Both the position numbers and the translations under genes were made by a program. From assembly GCA_023512475.1 (NCBI GenBank), contig JAILZL010000026.1:1-41812 (forward strand): a DNA stretch of 41,812 bases. The letters are read 5' to 3'. Shown here one piece after another: positions 40,846 to 41,812 of the stretch. Each line of letters opens with the position of its first letter. Position 1 is the stretch's first letter. The notes below the pieces were generated by a model, which saw only the letters and a program-made list of their open reading frames with translations, did no database searches and was not told the DNA's origin. The DNA comes from Syntrophobacterales bacterium (GTDB lineage: Bacteria; Desulfobacterota; Desulfobaccia; Desulfobaccales; 0-14-0-80-60-11).

Positions 40846-41812
40846 TCAGGATTCCGGGCGCTCGCCCACAGCAGGGGAGGGCGCCGGGGGGACCGCTGCC
40901 GGGCGGGTGTTTTCCGAGGCCGTGGGCAGGGTGAAGAAGAAGGTGGCGCCGCAGCCGGGCTCCGACTCCACCCAGATGCGGCCGCCGTGGCGCTCGATGA
41001 TCTTCTTGCAGATGGCCAGGCCGATGCCGGTGCCGGGATACTCCTGCCGGGAATGCAGCCGCTCAAACATGCGAAAGATACGGTCGAAGTGCTTGGGGTC
41101 GATGCCGATGCCCTGATCCCGGACGAAAATTTCCCAGCTGCCGTTCACCGGGCGGGCGCCGATGTGGACCCGGGGCGGCCGGTCGCCGCAGAATTTCAGA
41201 GCGTTGCCGATGAGGTTCTGAAAGACCCGGGTGAGCTGGGCCGGGTCGGCCAGCACCGTGGGCAGGGGATCCCGGGTGATCTGAGCCTGTTTGGCCTGGA
41301 TGATGAGGCTCAGGTCCTGCAGCACCCGGTCCACCAGGGGATCCAGGGCCACCGGGACAAAATCCTTGCCCCGGCTGGTGACCCGGGAGTAGTCCAGCAA
41401 GTCCCGGATCATCTGCTCCATGCGGGTGATGCTGTTCAGGGCATTGTCAATGAATTCCCGGGCCTTGGGGTCCAGCCCGCTTTGGTAGCGCCGGGCCAGA
41501 AGCTGGAGAAACCCCGCGGCCACATGCAGGGGCTCCTGTAGGTCATGGGAGACGAGGTAGGCGAACTGCTCCAGCTCGGCGTTGGAGCGGGCCAGCTCCT
41601 GGGCCTTGAGGGCCAGAAGCTCCTGGGTGCGCCGGTGCTCGGCGATCTCCTTCTGGAGCTGCTCGTTGGCCTGGGCCAGCTCCCGGGTGCGTTCCCGGAC
41701 CCGCTCCTCCAGCTCCTCGTAGGCCCGGCGCAGCGCCTCCTGGGCCCGCTTGCGCTCGGTGATGTCCTCGATGGCTAACAGGATCATGTCCGGCCGGCCC
41801 GCCCGCCAGGGG
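40846..41812 (-). CDS. PAS/histidine kinase, partial (N-terminus beyond window)
   Basis: The frame is open to the window end, so the N-terminus is missing; about 320 residues are present. GRPDMILLAIEDITERKRAQEALRRA is the end of a PAS domain and start of a coiled coil. The phosphoacceptor box is LVSHDLQEPLHVAAGFLQL, the N box FQNLIGNALKF, then VRDQGIGI, the F box IFRMFERL and GTGIGLAICKKI, so the ATPase domain is complete. It resembles phytochrome-type HisKA-HATPase kinases with the H-D-LQEPL form. The Pro/Ala tail is short. Its missing part probably holds further sensor domains. No response regulator is adjacent in the window. Confidence 0.92.
   Translation of the reverse strand, partial: PWRAGRPDMILLAIEDITERKRAQEALRRAYEELEERVRERTRELAQANEQLQKEIAEHRRTQELLALKAQELARSNAELEQFAYLVSHDLQEPLHVAAGFLQLLARRYQSGLDPKAREFIDNALNSITRMEQMIRDLLDYSRVTSRGKDFVPVALDPLVDRVLQDLSLIIQAKQAQITRDPLPTVLADPAQLTRVFQNLIGNALKFCGDRPPRVHIGARPVNGSWEIFVRDQGIGIDPKHFDRIFRMFERLHSRQEYPGTGIGLAICKKIIERHGGRIWVESEPGCGATFFFTLPTASENTRPAAVPPAPSPAVGERPES

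Overview
The window is a piece of a GC-rich (roughly two-thirds G+C or more), densely coded Gram-negative bacterial chromosome. It carries a complete core type II secretion (T2SS) operon in the order E-F-G-H-I-J-K-L-M-C-like-D, capsule/exopolysaccharide export genes, many lipoproteins, and a protein resembling the corrinoid domain of the acetyl-CoA synthase corrinoid/iron-sulfur protein. This mix fits a Desulfobacterota (former Deltaproteobacteria) lineage best. The assignment is inferred from gene content, not from a marker gene.

Layout. 1-660: an AT-rich stretch with two broken genes (a TctA-family permease fragment and the start of a membrane glycosyltransferase-like gene) meeting at one junction. 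721-7864: exopolysaccharide export genes on the minus strand (Wzx-like flippase, Wzz-like chain-length protein, a very large SLBB-domain export protein, an unknown lipoprotein), with a plus-strand lytic transglycosylase between them. 7865-9668: a long intergenic region with back-to-back promoters, a structured repeat, a 54-residue membrane protein gene and about 1 kb of extreme-GC, G-quadruplex-prone DNA. 9669-20621: the T2SS operon, with a hairpin before the major pseudopilin and a second repeat copy before the secretin. 21099-23389: a multicopper oxidase whose signal peptide lies in a different frame from the enzyme. 23475-25701: a coupled minus-strand set of response regulator, glgC and histidine phosphatase. 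25890-28821: the corrinoid-domain-like protein, a secreted protein with a polyproline linker and an exported endonuclease/phosphatase-fold protein. 29016-30799: flavin reductase, lipoprotein and the prepilin peptidase that would process the T2SS pseudopilins. 31065-36739: small secreted protein, ankyrin lipoprotein, Nudix hydrolase, ferritin-like protein, metallo-beta-lactamase-fold hydrolase, polyprenyl diphosphate synthase and HIT protein. 36999-41812: PPP-type phosphatase, radical SAM protein, UvrD-type helicase and a histidine kinase cut by the window edge.

How the parts fit. GspO (30023) would cleave the five pseudopilins encoded at 12481-15509, and the assembled machine would export folded periplasmic proteins through the GspD liposecretin. 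The multicopper oxidase next to it and the other signal-peptide proteins are candidate substrates, by position only. The wza/wzz/wzx genes form the export end of a capsule or exopolysaccharide pathway whose glycosyltransferases probably lie to the left. Most promoters listed were found by eye as sigma-70-like boxes with 16-18 bp spacers and are predictions.

No rRNA, tRNA, CRISPR array or intact insertion sequence was found. The best leads are the corrinoid-like protein that has lost its cluster cysteines, the dispersed structured repeat, the oxidase frameshift and the response regulator-glgC coupling.
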